DNA from: an uncultured bacterium
GTDB taxonomy: Bacteria > Hydrogenedentota > Hydrogenedentia > Hydrogenedentales > Hydrogenedentaceae
Reading direction: 5' to 3'
Assembly: GCA_937124615.1 (NCBI GenBank)
Contig: CAKZKR010000064.1
Location: forward strand, 35,193-99,192
DNA length: 64,000 nt
Shown: in pieces, positions 29,256 to 37,861 of the stretch
Position numbering within the stretch: position 1 is the stretch's first letter
Layout: every line of letters starts with the position of its first letter
Made by a program: the position numbers and the translations under genes
The notes under the pieces: model-generated
Seen by the model: only the letters and a program-made list of their open reading frames with translations
Told to the model about the DNA's origin: nothing
The model's database searches: none

Positions 29256-30815
29256 ATGGATAAGGATACAATATTAGACATCTGGAAAGAGGTGGCCAAG
29301 CATAATAGAATGGAACATTTCCTTTTAGAATTAGTTCCAAAAATAAAGAAAGAGGTTCCTTCCCTTGAAAATATTGAAATTTTAATTATAAATAAACATT
29401 TGAAAGTTATGGAAAAGTTATCTATACCCAACAAAAAGGAAACGAACACAAACAATCACATCGCGATAACAGATGATCTTCTATATAGCATAAAAAAAAT
29501 TACGAAAAAAAATACCGTCTTGCAAGGTTCTTCTATATGGGCACAGGATTACTTATCTGATATTCTCTCTTTCTTTTACGAAACAGAATACTTCCCTTAC
29601 ATTTTCCTGACACCATTAGTAGTAAATAATACTACCGAAGGGATTATGGTCGGTGTATTAATAAAAAAACAACCTATATCTGAAAGCATTCCGTCCATCT
29701 TACTTGCATTACAAAAGCCCTTTTCTGTTGCTCTTACAAATCACTTACGAATCTTAGAAATAGAAACTTTAAAAAAGGCAGAAGAAGCGGAAAAGATAAC
29801 TTTATTGCGAAAGTTAGGGAGAGAATCCTTTGAAGAGCGAATTATCGGAGAAAAAACAGGACTTAAATATGTTATGGAACGAGTACAATTGGTGGCTAAG
29901 TCTGACCTACCTGTTTTAATTTTAGGCGAGACAGGAACAGGAAAAGAATTGGTTGCCCGTGCCCTGCATAAAAATTCCAACCGGTCACAAGGTCCTATCA
30001 TACGCGTAAATTGTGGTGCTATCCCACCGGAATTAATTGATTCGCAATTATTCGGTCATGAAAAAGGTTCCTTCACAGGGGCCATTGAAAAGCATATAGG
30101 TTGGTTTGAAAGAGCAGATGGCGGGACCTTGTTTCTCGATGAAATTGGGGACCTACCCTTAAATGCACAGGTCCGATTGTTAAGGATATTACAGGACGGA
30201 TGGCTCGAAAGAGTAGGTGGAAAAGAATCCATTCATGTAGATGTTCGTCTTGTAACCGCTACAAATTCAGACCTCGCTCAATTAGTTATTGAAAAGAAAT
30301 TTCGTGAAGACCTGTTTTATCGTATTTCAACCTTTCCTATTATCCTTCCACCATTGAGAGAGAGAAAAAACGATATTCCAGAAATGGCAAAGTATTTTGC
30401 AGAGAAATCTGCTCAGCGTTTCAGTTTGCCGGTTGTTTATCCGACAGAGAAAGATATCGAACTCCTTTGTCAGTATTCTTGGCCCGGGAATGTTCGCGAA
30501 CTTGCTTCAGTAATTGACCGAGCGGCCATTCTTGGGAATGGAAAAAAATTAGAAATAGAACATGCATTAGGATTATCGAATACAAAACAAATTTTTATTA
30601 TTAAAGATCAAAAAAAAGAACCCGACGAAATCTTGTCGCTAAATGAATATATAAAAAGATATATTGAATATATACTATTCAAAACACACGGAAAAATAGA
30701 TGGTAAAGGTGGGACTGCGGAAATATTAAAAATCAATCCAAATACATTACGAGCAAAAATAAAAAAATTAGGAATAAATATTAAAAATTTCAAAAAAAAT
30801 AAATATATTAAATAA
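29256..30815 (+). CDS. Sigma-54-dependent transcriptional activator, GAF-like input
   Basis: 519 residues from the ATG at 29256, preceded by AAAGGGG. An ATG at 29223 lacks a ribosome binding site. The N-terminal 190 residues resemble a GAF-type sensory domain, as in NorR/FhlA. The AAA+ domain has Walker A GETGTGKE (about 223-230), the sigma-54 contact loop GSFTGA (about 270), Walker B GTLFLDEIGDL, and REDLFYRIS. The C-terminal Fis-type helix-turn-helix is GGTAEILKINPNTLRAKIKKLGI. The loop has Ser in place of the Ala of GAFTGA, a common variant. It is divergent from the sulfate operon, so control of sulfate uptake is possible but unproven. Confidence 0.9.
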   Translation: MDKDTILDIWKEVAKHNRMEHFLLELVPKIKKEVPSLENIEILIINKHLKVMEKLSIPNKKETNTNNHIAITDDLLYSIKKITKKNTVLQGSSIWAQDYLSDILSFFYETEYFPYIFLTPLVVNNTTEGIMVGVLIKKQPISESIPSILLALQKPFSVALTNHLRILEIETLKKAEEAEKITLLRKLGRESFEERIIGEKTGLKYVMERVQLVAKSDLPVLILGETGTGKELVARALHKNSNRSQGPIIRVNCGAIPPELIDSQLFGHEKGSFTGAIEKHIGWFERADGGTLFLDEIGDLPLNAQVRLLRILQDGWLERVGGKESIHVDVRLVTATNSDLAQLVIEKKFREDLFYRISTFPIILPPLRERKNDIPEMAKYFAEKSAQRFSLPVVYPTEKDIELLCQYSWPGNVRELASVIDRAAILGNGKKLEIEHALGLSNTKQIFIIKDQKKEPDEILSLNEYIKRYIEYILFKTHGKIDGKGGTAEILKINPNTLRAKIKKLGINIKNFKKNKYIK

Positions 30816-30927
30816 ATACCGCAAAATAACTTGTTTTTTTAGATTTAAATTTGTTTAAATAATTTTGTCTAAATAAAAAAAATATATATTAATATTAATT
30901 AAACACAATTAAGTAAGGGATAGAAAC

Positions 30928-32946
30928 ATGAAAAAGACATTAACTGTAGGAAAAAGACTTGCAATCGGATTCAGTTTGCTGACTTTAATTTTAGTGGTTC
31001 TTGGTGCTATCAGTATATTTATTTCATCACGAGTAGGGACAGGGATCAAAATAGTAATTTCTCAGTATTTACCTTTGACAGAATATACTTTACTAATTAG
31101 AGCACAATACCCTCGTGTTGATGCAGGTAAAAATGCACTCTTATCGGTATATATGTCTAATGAATCCAGAGCCCAACAATATAAGCGATTTGAGCAGGCG
31201 GAGGAAGAATTGAAAAAAAGTTTTGAAAAGATAGAAAAATTAGAGTTATCGGAAGAGATAGAAAAATTGTGGAAAGAATTCAAAATAGCCCATGAAAAAT
31301 GGTGGAAAGACCATGAAAAGTATGTAGAATTAGTAAAAACCTTTGAAAGTTATGACCTACGCAATCCCACAGAGTTACAGAGAGATATTCGCAAATTCAT
31401 GAGCGACCATTATAGGGTTTGTAGTTCTATTCGCCACTATATACTCACAGGTCAACCTTTTGAAGGAGGGGATGATCATACAATTTGTGATTTTGGCAAA
31501 TGGATGGTTTCATTCAAAACAAAAAATACGGAAATCAATACCATTATTGAACGGATTAAAACATCACATCAAAAATTCCATGAAGGAGTAAAAGAAATAA
31601 AGATGTCTTTAGAGAAAGGAGACAAAGATACCGCAATGCAATTATTAAACAATGTTTTTGAAGACATGGAAAAAACATTTGTAGGGTTTGATGAATTATT
31701 ATCTATAGCCACAAAAGCTCAGGAAGCCTATAATGCAATGTCCGATTTTGCTTTAATTACCATTGCTGAATCATATACTGCAGGGAGAGATGCCATACAG
31801 AAACTGGCAGATACGGTAAGAAAGGAAAAAGAAGTTATTTCTCTATCAATGGACAAATTATTAAATGTCTCACGACTAATTATTATTTTTGGATTAATCA
31901 TAGGGATAATAATTGCAGTAGTTATAAGTTTGATTCTTACTCGTTCCCTTGTAAAAGTTTTGGCATTGATTAGTTCTCAGATTCGGGAAGGGGCCATGCA
32001 GGTTAATTCTGCCTCCGAGCAGGTTGCTCAAGCGAGTCAATCACTGGCGTCTTCTGCGAGTGAACAAGCCTCCAGCAATGAAGAGACTTCTGCGTCCTTA
32101 GAAGAGTTAAATTCTATGATACAGCAGAATGCGGCGAATTCGGCTCAGGCAGAGCAGATGATGAAGGAGGTACGGGAAATTGTAACAAATTCAGTTTCTT
32201 CAATGAACACTTTGATGGAGGAAATGGCACAGTTACGGCAGGCCTCTGCCAATACCGCAGGGATAATCAAGACGATTGATGAGATAGCGTTTCAGACCAA
32301 CTTACTCGCGTTAAATGCGGCGGTGGAGGCGGCACGGGCCGGTGAAGCGGGCAAAGGGTTTGCGGTGGTAGCGGAGGAGGTGCGTCGTTTAGCCCAGCGA
32401 AGTGCAGAAGCGGCAAAGAACACACAGCAGATGTTAGAGGAGGCGATACGGCAGTCGGAGAAATCAGCAAATGAATCGCAACGGGTAAGTGAGCAGTTGG
32501 AGAGGGTTAAAGAGTCGGCAGAGAAGATGTTTACATTGATTCAAGAAGTATCTTCAGCATCGAATGAGCAAGCGAAGGGGGTAGAACAGATTAACACAGC
32601 GATGATGGAGATTAATAAGAGTACGCAGGAGGTCGCGGCGAATTCGGAGGAGACAGCGTCTGCAAGTGAGGAGATGAGTGCACAGGCCAATGAACTATTA
32701 AGTATGGTTCAACAGTTAGATACATTAATAGGAAGTGTTTCAGATACACAAACAACGATAAGGTCTTCGGGAGTGAGTATAACGAAGCACCAAGCAAAAC
32801 CCCAGGCAGGCAAGGGAATTCAAGACCGGAGAAAGGCCAAGAAGGACATTCATGCTTTGCCAGGAGCACATTATACCGACACATCACAAGTAGTAAATCC
32901 TGAACAGGTTATTCCCCTAGACGAAGAAGACTTGAAGAGTTTTTAA
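30928..32946 (+). CDS. Methyl-accepting chemotaxis protein with periplasmic CZB-like region
   Basis: 672 residues. The two membrane helices are at about 11-33 and 316-338, so residues 34-315 should be periplasmic. Within them His161, Cys187 (in CDFGKW), His214 and His218 have the order and spacing of the zinc ligands of CZB domains. The cytoplasmic part lacks a clear HAMP domain and enters the coiled-coil directly. The kinase-control tip [20 protein letters not shown] lies near 448-467. The C-terminus [10 protein letters not shown] is acidic and ends in an aromatic residue, like receptor tails that tether adaptation enzymes. The DNA for the tip is far more GC-rich than the rest of the gene. 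No che genes are nearby. Confidence 0.92.
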   Translation: MKKTLTVGKRLAIGFSLLTLILVVLGAISIFISSRVGTGIKIVISQYLPLTEYTLLIRAQYPRVDAGKNALLSVYMSNESRAQQYKRFEQAEEELKKSFEKIEKLELSEEIEKLWKEFKIAHEKWWKDHEKYVELVKTFESYDLRNPTELQRDIRKFMSDHYRVCSSIRHYILTGQPFEGGDDHTICDFGKWMVSFKTKNTEINTIIERIKTSHQKFHEGVKEIKMSLEKGDKDTAMQLLNNVFEDMEKTFVGFDELLSIATKAQEAYNAMSDFALITIAESYTAGRDAIQKLADTVRKEKEVISLSMDKLLNVSRLIIIFGLIIGIIIAVVISLILTRSLVKVLALISSQIREGAMQVNSASEQVAQASQSLASSASEQASSNEETSASLEELNSMIQQNAANSAQAEQMMKEVREIVTNSVSSMNTLMEEMAQLRQASANTAGIIKTIDEIAFQTNLLALNAAVEAARAGEAGKGFAVVAEEVRRLAQRSAEAAKNTQQMLEEAIRQSEKSANESQRVSEQLERVKESAEKMFTLIQEVSSASNEQAKGVEQINTAMMEINKSTQEVAANSEETASASEEMSAQANELLSMVQQLDTLIGSVSDTQTTIRSSGVSITKHQAKPQAGKGIQDRRKAKKDIHALPGAHYTDTSQVVNPEQVIPLDEEDLKSF

Positions 32947-32977
32947 AACGACATAAAAGATAAACTGTAAAATATTT

Positions 32978-33010
32978 GGGGTGAGTATAAAACTTGCCCC
33001 TTTTTATTTT
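32978..33010 (+). terminator. Rho-independent terminator after the chemoreceptor
   Basis: The stem GGGGTGAG (32978-32985) pairs with CTTGCCCC (32993-33000) with two G-T wobbles. The loop TATAAAA has 7 bases, and the tract TTTTTATTTT follows at once. It lies 32 bases past the chemoreceptor stop and should end that single-gene transcript. The rest of 32947-33197 holds only AT-rich sequence and the promoter region of the next gene. Confidence 0.8.
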
Positions 33011-33120
33011 AGATATAAAGTCTATGTTGTAATTTGACTATATAAATTTCTCTGTATCTTTTTATATCAATTTTATATCTTCTCATAAAGATATTTATAT
33101 AAAATATCACAATCTAAATA

Positions 33121-33150
33121 AGAGAAATATATCTTTCAAAATATTTCTCT
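33121..33150. promoter_or_regulatory. Perfect 10-bp inverted repeat, candidate operator
   Basis: AGAGAAATAT (33121-33130) and ATATTTCTCT (33141-33150) are exact inverted complements separated by 10 bases, so arm centres are about two helical turns apart. The right arm overlaps the position where a -35 element would lie for the TATAAT at 33168-33173. That placement suits a repressor controlling the lyxose-isomerase-like gene. The regulator is unknown. There is no U-tract, so a terminator is unlikely. Confidence 0.4.
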
Positions 33151-33167
33151 AACAAAGAACTATAAAG

Positions 33168-33173
33168 TATAAT
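33168..33173 (+). promoter_or_regulatory. -10 element of the lyxose-isomerase-like gene
   Basis: A consensus TATAAT sits 24 bases before the ATG. The region 17 bases upstream (TTCTCT at 33145-33150) is a weak -35, so activation or operator control is plausible. An AGGAG ribosome binding site follows at 33184-33188. Confidence 0.4.
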
Positions 33174-33197
33174 ATGACAATTAAGGAGATATAAAAT

Positions 33198-33734
33198 ATG
33201 GACGAAAATAAAAAAGAAATATATAGACAAAAATCTATTGATATGTTGCAAAAATGTGGGATAGCAATCACACAACAGGAGCAAAACGAAATAGAAATCA
33301 CTGACTTTGGATTAGGAATGTACGAAAAGATAGGGTTGGCGATTCTTGTCTACATTAATACAGATAGATACTGTGCTAAAGAATTAATTATGCTTCCATG
33401 GATGATTTGCCCGGAACATAAACATCCTTCTGTCGGAAATGACCCAGGTAAAAAGGAGACTTTTCGATGCAGGTATGGGAAAGTTTATTTATATATAGAA
33501 GGAAGACCTAAAAAAAATCCTAAAGCAATAATTCCAGAAGAGAAAAAAGTCTTTTTTACAGTCTGGCATGAGATAATATTGAATCCAGGAGAACAATATA
33601 CACTTCCTCCAAATACTTTACATTGGTTCCAAGCAGGAGAAGAAGGTGCGATTATATCAGAATTTTCGAGTACGAGTAGAGACGAATATGATGTTTTTAC
33701 TGACCCTACAATAATAAGGGTTGAGCAGGAATAA
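33198..33734 (+). CDS. D-lyxose ketol-isomerase-type cupin protein
   Basis: 178 residues, one cupin domain. The sequence closely resembles the YdaE/D-lyxose isomerase family (EC 5.3.1.15) as I recall it: FGLGxxxKxGLxxxVYxNTDRYCAKEL, CPEHKHP, KKETFRCRYGKVYLYIEG, TVWHEI and PPNTLHWFQAGEEGA. The metal ligands His74, His76, Glu87 and His142 are present. The enzyme interconverts D-lyxose and D-xylulose, and also acts on mannose/fructose in some members. It is cytoplasmic. It has its own promoter with an inverted repeat and no obvious operon partner, since the hydrogenase has a separate promoter. The true sugar is uncertain. Confidence 0.85.
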   Translation: MDENKKEIYRQKSIDMLQKCGIAITQQEQNEIEITDFGLGMYEKIGLAILVYINTDRYCAKELIMLPWMICPEHKHPSVGNDPGKKETFRCRYGKVYLYIEGRPKKNPKAIIPEEKKVFFTVWHEIILNPGEQYTLPPNTLHWFQAGEEGAIISEFSSTSRDEYDVFTDPTIIRVEQE

Positions 33735-33786
33735 ATCGTTATTCATTTCACAAATTCTTTATATATTAATATATCATATAGTTAAG

Positions 33787-33816
33787 TTGAAAATTTAATT
33801 TAAATCTTGTTATAAT
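33787..33816 (+). promoter_or_regulatory. Sigma-70-type promoter of the hydrogenase operon
   Basis: TTGAAA (33787-33792), an 18-base spacer and TATAAT (33811-33816) match the housekeeping consensus at 11 of 12 positions. Transcription would start near 33823, about 55 bases before hydB. The only candidate ribosome binding site is a weak GAGAAAG. A constitutive housekeeping promoter would suit a central fermentative enzyme. Confidence 0.6.
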
Positions 33817-33876
33817 TTAGCCATGTAAATTTTGAAATATAAACTATAAAAACAATTTATATGAGAAAGATGTTAT

Positions 33877-36057
33877 ATGAATAGTGTAACCAATAATTTT
33901 GAAGCACTTTTCAAAAAGGCTGAAGAATTTCGTAATTCTTTAGGATATAGTGAAAAAATTCGTATTCGCGTAGGTTCAGCAACATGCGAACATGCAGCAG
34001 GTTCATATACAGTGTACGAAGAATTTCAAAAGCATATCCTTTCATCTGGTCGACAGGATGTAATATTAGAAAAAACAGGTTGCACAGGGCGTTGCAGTTG
34101 TGAACCAATAGTAGGTGTTTTTGTCCCTGGAAAATTACCTGTAAAATATCAATTGGTTAAAAGAGATAGTGTTCATAAAATTTTCATGGACCATGTTGTC
34201 GGTGGAAAAATTGTACAGGAACATTTACTGGATAAAACTCCTGATTCATGTAAATATCATGTTTTAATGTGTGATGGTTCCGGTTGCGGGGGTGCTTTAG
34301 AAGGAGGGTTACGGTTTCAATTTGAGATGAGAGTTGCTGAATCTGGCTTAAAACCTGATGAGGTGTGGTTAACCAGTATTGGTTGTTTAGGTTTTTGTAC
34401 GATAACAGAGAAAAAGGAACAGACAGTTCAGGTCATGGTCCGACCGGATAATATTATATATAGAATAAAAACAATCAAAGATGTAGATGATATAATAGAA
34501 AATCATTTAAAAAAGGGGAAGGTGGTTCAAAGATTAGTAGCAAAAGAGAAACCCATAAGCCAGAGGTTTTACAATCTGTATGGGGATGTGGCTTTTTTTA
34601 ACAAGCAGACACGAATTGCTCTTAGAAACGCAGGTGTAGTTAACCCAGAAAGTATATATGACTATCTACATTATAAAGGTTTCCTTGCGTTGAAAGAAGT
34701 ATTAGAAAAGAATGACCCGGAATGGGTTGTAAAACAAATAACAGAATCAAAATTAAGAGGAAGAGGTGGGGGTGGATTTCAGACAGGATTAAAATGGACA
34801 AGTGCAAGAAAAGCGAAGGAAAAAATACGCTATATTATTTGTAATGCAGACGAAGGGGACCCCGGAGCGTTTATGGATCGCAGTATGCTTGAGTCAGATC
34901 CTTTCAGTATTGTAGAGGGGATGATAATTGGTGGTTTTGCTATAGGAGCACAAAAGGGATATTTTTATATTCGAGCAGAATATCCTTTAGCAGTGGAAAG
35001 AATCAATCATGCTATTGAAGAATGTAGAAAACATAATCTTTTAGGACAAAATATATTAGGTAGTAATTTTAGTTTTGACCTTGAAATTCGGTTAGGGGCA
35101 GGTGCCTTCGTATGTGGTGAAGAAACTGCTTTAATTCATTCCGTAGAAGGAGAGAGAGGACAACCTCGGGTTAGGCCCCCTTATCCTACGGAAAGTGGGT
35201 TATGGGGTAAACCTACTGTAATTAATAATGTTGAAACATTTGCGAATATCCCACCAATAATTGTTTATGGACCTGAATGGTTTGCACAGGTGGGGACAAA
35301 ACAAAGTGGGGGAACAAAGGTATTTGCTCTTGCAGGAAAAATCCAGCGAACAGGATTGGTTGAAGTTCCTATGGGGACTACTTTAAGAAATATTGTTTAT
35401 GGAATTGGTGGAGGACCTGCAGGAGGTAAAAAGGCAAAAGCCATACAAACAGGAGGACCCGCAGGAGGTTGTATCCCAGAAAAGTATTTTGATACCCCTG
35501 TTGATTTTGACACTCTGGGTAAGTTGGGATCGATTATGGGAAGCGGAGGAATGATTGTTCTTGATGAAGATGATTGTATGGTGGATGTCGCCAAATTCTA
35601 TATGGAATTTTGTCAAGATGAGTCCTGTGGAAAATGCACACCGTGTCGTGAGGGAACAAAACGGATACTGGAAATTTTAATAAAAATTACAGAAGGGAAG
35701 GGAACAGAGAAAGACTTAGAGAATTTAGAGCGATTAGCTAAATTAGTAAAGAAAACATCTTTGTGTGGGTTAGGTAGGGCTGCTCCTAATCCTGTACTAA
35801 GTACATTAACATATTTTAAAGAAGAATATTTAGCCCATGTTAAACATAAAAAATGTTCATCAAGAAAATGTCGTTCTCTTATCCATTACGAAATTGACCC
35901 TGAAAAATGTGTCGGATGTACAATATGTGCCAAGAATTGTCCTGTCCCATGTATAACAGGAGAGAGGAAAGAGGTGCATGTTATTGATACAGCCCGATGT
36001 ATTAAATGTGGACGATGCTTTGAAGTTTGTAGATTTAAAGCCGTAAAGAAACTTTAA
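33877..36057 (+). CDS. hydB: NADH-dependent [FeFe]-hydrogenase flavoprotein subunit HydB
   Basis: 726 residues. Two thioredoxin-like [2Fe-2S] regions come first: Cys37/Cys69/Cys73 (about 28-115), then a full set Cys132, Cys137, Cys170, Cys174 (about 126-210). The NuoF-like FMN/NADH domain begins near 230, with GRGGGGFQTGLKW (295-307) and CNADEGDPGAFMDR. The SLBB region follows, then the [4Fe-4S] motif ESCGKCTPCREGTKR. The C-terminus has two ferredoxin-type [4Fe-4S] motifs, CVGCTICAKNC and CIKCGRCFEVC. It passes electrons between NAD(H) and HydA, in trimeric enzymes often with ferredoxin bifurcation. HydA follows after 25 bases. The second N-terminal ferredoxin region is an unusual addition. 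Confidence 0.95.
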   Translation: MNSVTNNFEALFKKAEEFRNSLGYSEKIRIRVGSATCEHAAGSYTVYEEFQKHILSSGRQDVILEKTGCTGRCSCEPIVGVFVPGKLPVKYQLVKRDSVHKIFMDHVVGGKIVQEHLLDKTPDSCKYHVLMCDGSGCGGALEGGLRFQFEMRVAESGLKPDEVWLTSIGCLGFCTITEKKEQTVQVMVRPDNIIYRIKTIKDVDDIIENHLKKGKVVQRLVAKEKPISQRFYNLYGDVAFFNKQTRIALRNAGVVNPESIYDYLHYKGFLALKEVLEKNDPEWVVKQITESKLRGRGGGGFQTGLKWTSARKAKEKIRYIICNADEGDPGAFMDRSMLESDPFSIVEGMIIGGFAIGAQKGYFYIRAEYPLAVERINHAIEECRKHNLLGQNILGSNFSFDLEIRLGAGAFVCGEETALIHSVEGERGQPRVRPPYPTESGLWGKPTVINNVETFANIPPIIVYGPEWFAQVGTKQSGGTKVFALAGKIQRTGLVEVPMGTTLRNIVYGIGGGPAGGKKAKAIQTGGPAGGCIPEKYFDTPVDFDTLGKLGSIMGSGGMIVLDEDDCMVDVAKFYMEFCQDESCGKCTPCREGTKRILEILIKITEGKGTEKDLENLERLAKLVKKTSLCGLGRAAPNPVLSTLTYFKEEYLAHVKHKKCSSRKCRSLIHYEIDPEKCVGCTICAKNCPVPCITGERKEVHVIDTARCIKCGRCFEVCRFKAVKKL

Positions 36058-36082
36058 ATAAAGATAAATCAAGGATTTATAT

Positions 36083-37861
36083 ATGAATAAAGATAAACAA
36101 AACGAGGCAAAAATGATTAAAATAAAAATTGACGGCAAAGAAGTGTCTGTCCCAGAGGGAACAACTATAATGGAAGCGAGTGAAAAAATAGGAATTCAAA
36201 TTCCTCGATTATGTTACCATCCGGATTTAAGTCTACAAGGGTCCTGTCGTGTCTGTATTGTTGAGGTTAAAGGTTTTGATTTTTATATGACTTCCTGTAG
36301 TACAAAAGTATGGGAAGGGATGGAAATTAAGACAAACAGCCCTGAAATACGCCAGGCAAGACGAGATATTGTAGAGTTGTTGTTAGATAATCATCCACAG
36401 GATTGTCAAACGTGTGAAAGGGATGGAAATTGTGAATTACAAAATTTATCCTATTCATTAGGAGTTCGAGAAAGATTGTTTTCGGGTGAAAGAAAGCATT
36501 TTTCAGAAGATAAAAAAAGCAAATCTGTCGTCCGCGTTCCTGAAAAATGTATTTTATGCGGTAGATGTGTTCGTGTATGTGCTGAAGTACAGGGCGTCTA
36601 TAATTTAAGTCAGCACGGGAGAGGTTTTTATACACAAGTCATGCCTGCACACGCTTCTGCAATGGATGAATCCGTATGTATCCAATGTGGACAATGTATA
36701 ATGGTATGTCCTGTAGCAGCGTTTGTTGAACAATCACATACAGAGAGAGTCTGGAATGCTTTGGCCGATTCAAAAAAACATGTGGTTATACAGACAGCTC
36801 CATCTATCCGAGCAGCCATTGGTGAAGGTTTTGGAATGGAACCGGGAACACCTGCCACCGGGAAAATGGTAACTGCTACACGATTGCTCGGTTTTGACGG
36901 TATATTTGACACAAACTTTGGCGCAGATTTAACTATTGTTGAAGAAGCCACTGAATTTGTAAGAAGGATGCAAAGAAAAGAACGGCTTCCACTTTTGACA
37001 AGTTGCTCTCCGGGATGGATTAACTTCCTTGAGAAGTTTTACCCTGAAATGATTCCGTATGCCTCGACTTGTAGAAGTCCCATGAGTATGACTTCTGTTT
37101 TGTTAAAAACTTATTATGCGGAAAAGATAAAAAAAGACCCAAAGGATATATTTGTTGTTGCGGTAATGCCTTGTGTTGCTAAAAAGTTTGAAGCAGACCG
37201 TGACGAACATAAAATGCCAGATGGAACACCTTATACAGATGCTGTACTAACAACACGCGAATTAATATGGATGATTAAATGTTATGGAATTGATTTGAGA
37301 GATTTACCGGATAGTGATTTTGACGACCCATTAGGCGAATCCAGCGGGGCGGCGGATATTTTTGGAACTACAGGCGGTGTAATGGAAGCGGCACTACGAA
37401 TGGCTTGTGAAGTGCTCACAGGATTACCTCCCGAAAAAATGGAATTTACAGATGTGCGCGCAGTTGAAGGACTAAGGGAGACTGAGGTTGTATTCGGTAA
37501 ATATAAGGTTAATGTTGCAGTTTCTAATGGTTTAACAAACGCAAAAACTATTCTTAATAGAATAATAAAGGGTGAAAAACAGTATCATATTGTTGAAATT
37601 ATGGCATGTCCGGGAGGTTGCATTGGGGGAGGAGGACAACCGTATCCACCGAAAGGTTATCATTTTCTGGACCCAGAACTTTTAGCAAAACGGGCCCAGG
37701 CTTTGTACACTATTGACAGTTCTAAAAAAGTTCGTAGTTCAAATCATAATCCATCTATAAAACAGATTTATAAGGAATTTTTGGGAGCCCCAGGAAGTGA
37801 AAGGGCTCACCAATTTTTACATACACACTATCACCCCAGATTACCAAGAGGAATACGATAA
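36083..37861 (+). CDS. hydA: [FeFe]-hydrogenase catalytic subunit HydA
   Basis: 592 residues. An N-terminal plant-type [2Fe-2S] domain has Cys44, Cys55, Cys58 and Cys72. A His/Cys3 [4Fe-4S] site follows at HPQDCQTC..C (104-117). Two ferredoxin [4Fe-4S] motifs are CILCGRC and CIQCGQC. The H-cluster motifs are TSCSPGW (306-312), MPCVAKKFE (362-370) and MACPGGCIGGGGQP near 515. It makes or oxidises H2. In the first H-cluster motif, Ser309 replaces one of the two adjacent cysteines of the textbook TSCCP form. An alternative start at 36113 has a GAGG site and a family-like N-terminus. The last base of the stop is the first base of hydC. Confidence 0.96.
   Translation: MNKDKQNEAKMIKIKIDGKEVSVPEGTTIMEASEKIGIQIPRLCYHPDLSLQGSCRVCIVEVKGFDFYMTSCSTKVWEGMEIKTNSPEIRQARRDIVELLLDNHPQDCQTCERDGNCELQNLSYSLGVRERLFSGERKHFSEDKKSKSVVRVPEKCILCGRCVRVCAEVQGVYNLSQHGRGFYTQVMPAHASAMDESVCIQCGQCIMVCPVAAFVEQSHTERVWNALADSKKHVVIQTAPSIRAAIGEGFGMEPGTPATGKMVTATRLLGFDGIFDTNFGADLTIVEEATEFVRRMQRKERLPLLTSCSPGWINFLEKFYPEMIPYASTCRSPMSMTSVLLKTYYAEKIKKDPKDIFVVAVMPCVAKKFEADRDEHKMPDGTPYTDAVLTTRELIWMIKCYGIDLRDLPDSDFDDPLGESSGAADIFGTTGGVMEAALRMACEVLTGLPPEKMEFTDVRAVEGLRETEVVFGKYKVNVAVSNGLTNAKTILNRIIKGEKQYHIVEIMACPGGCIGGGGQPYPPKGYHFLDPELLAKRAQALYTIDSSKKVRSSNHNPSIKQIYKEFLGAPGSERAHQFLHTHYHPRLPRGIR

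Noticed and set aside
32267..32887. Minus-strand open frames across the chemoreceptor signalling domain
   Set aside because: They arise from the GC-rich codons of the highly conserved receptor tip on the plus strand and show low-complexity Pro/Leu strings with no family resemblance.
33735..33876. Riboswitch or structured leader before hydB
   Set aside because: The region is AT-rich with a clear promoter but no conserved stem pattern that I recognise.
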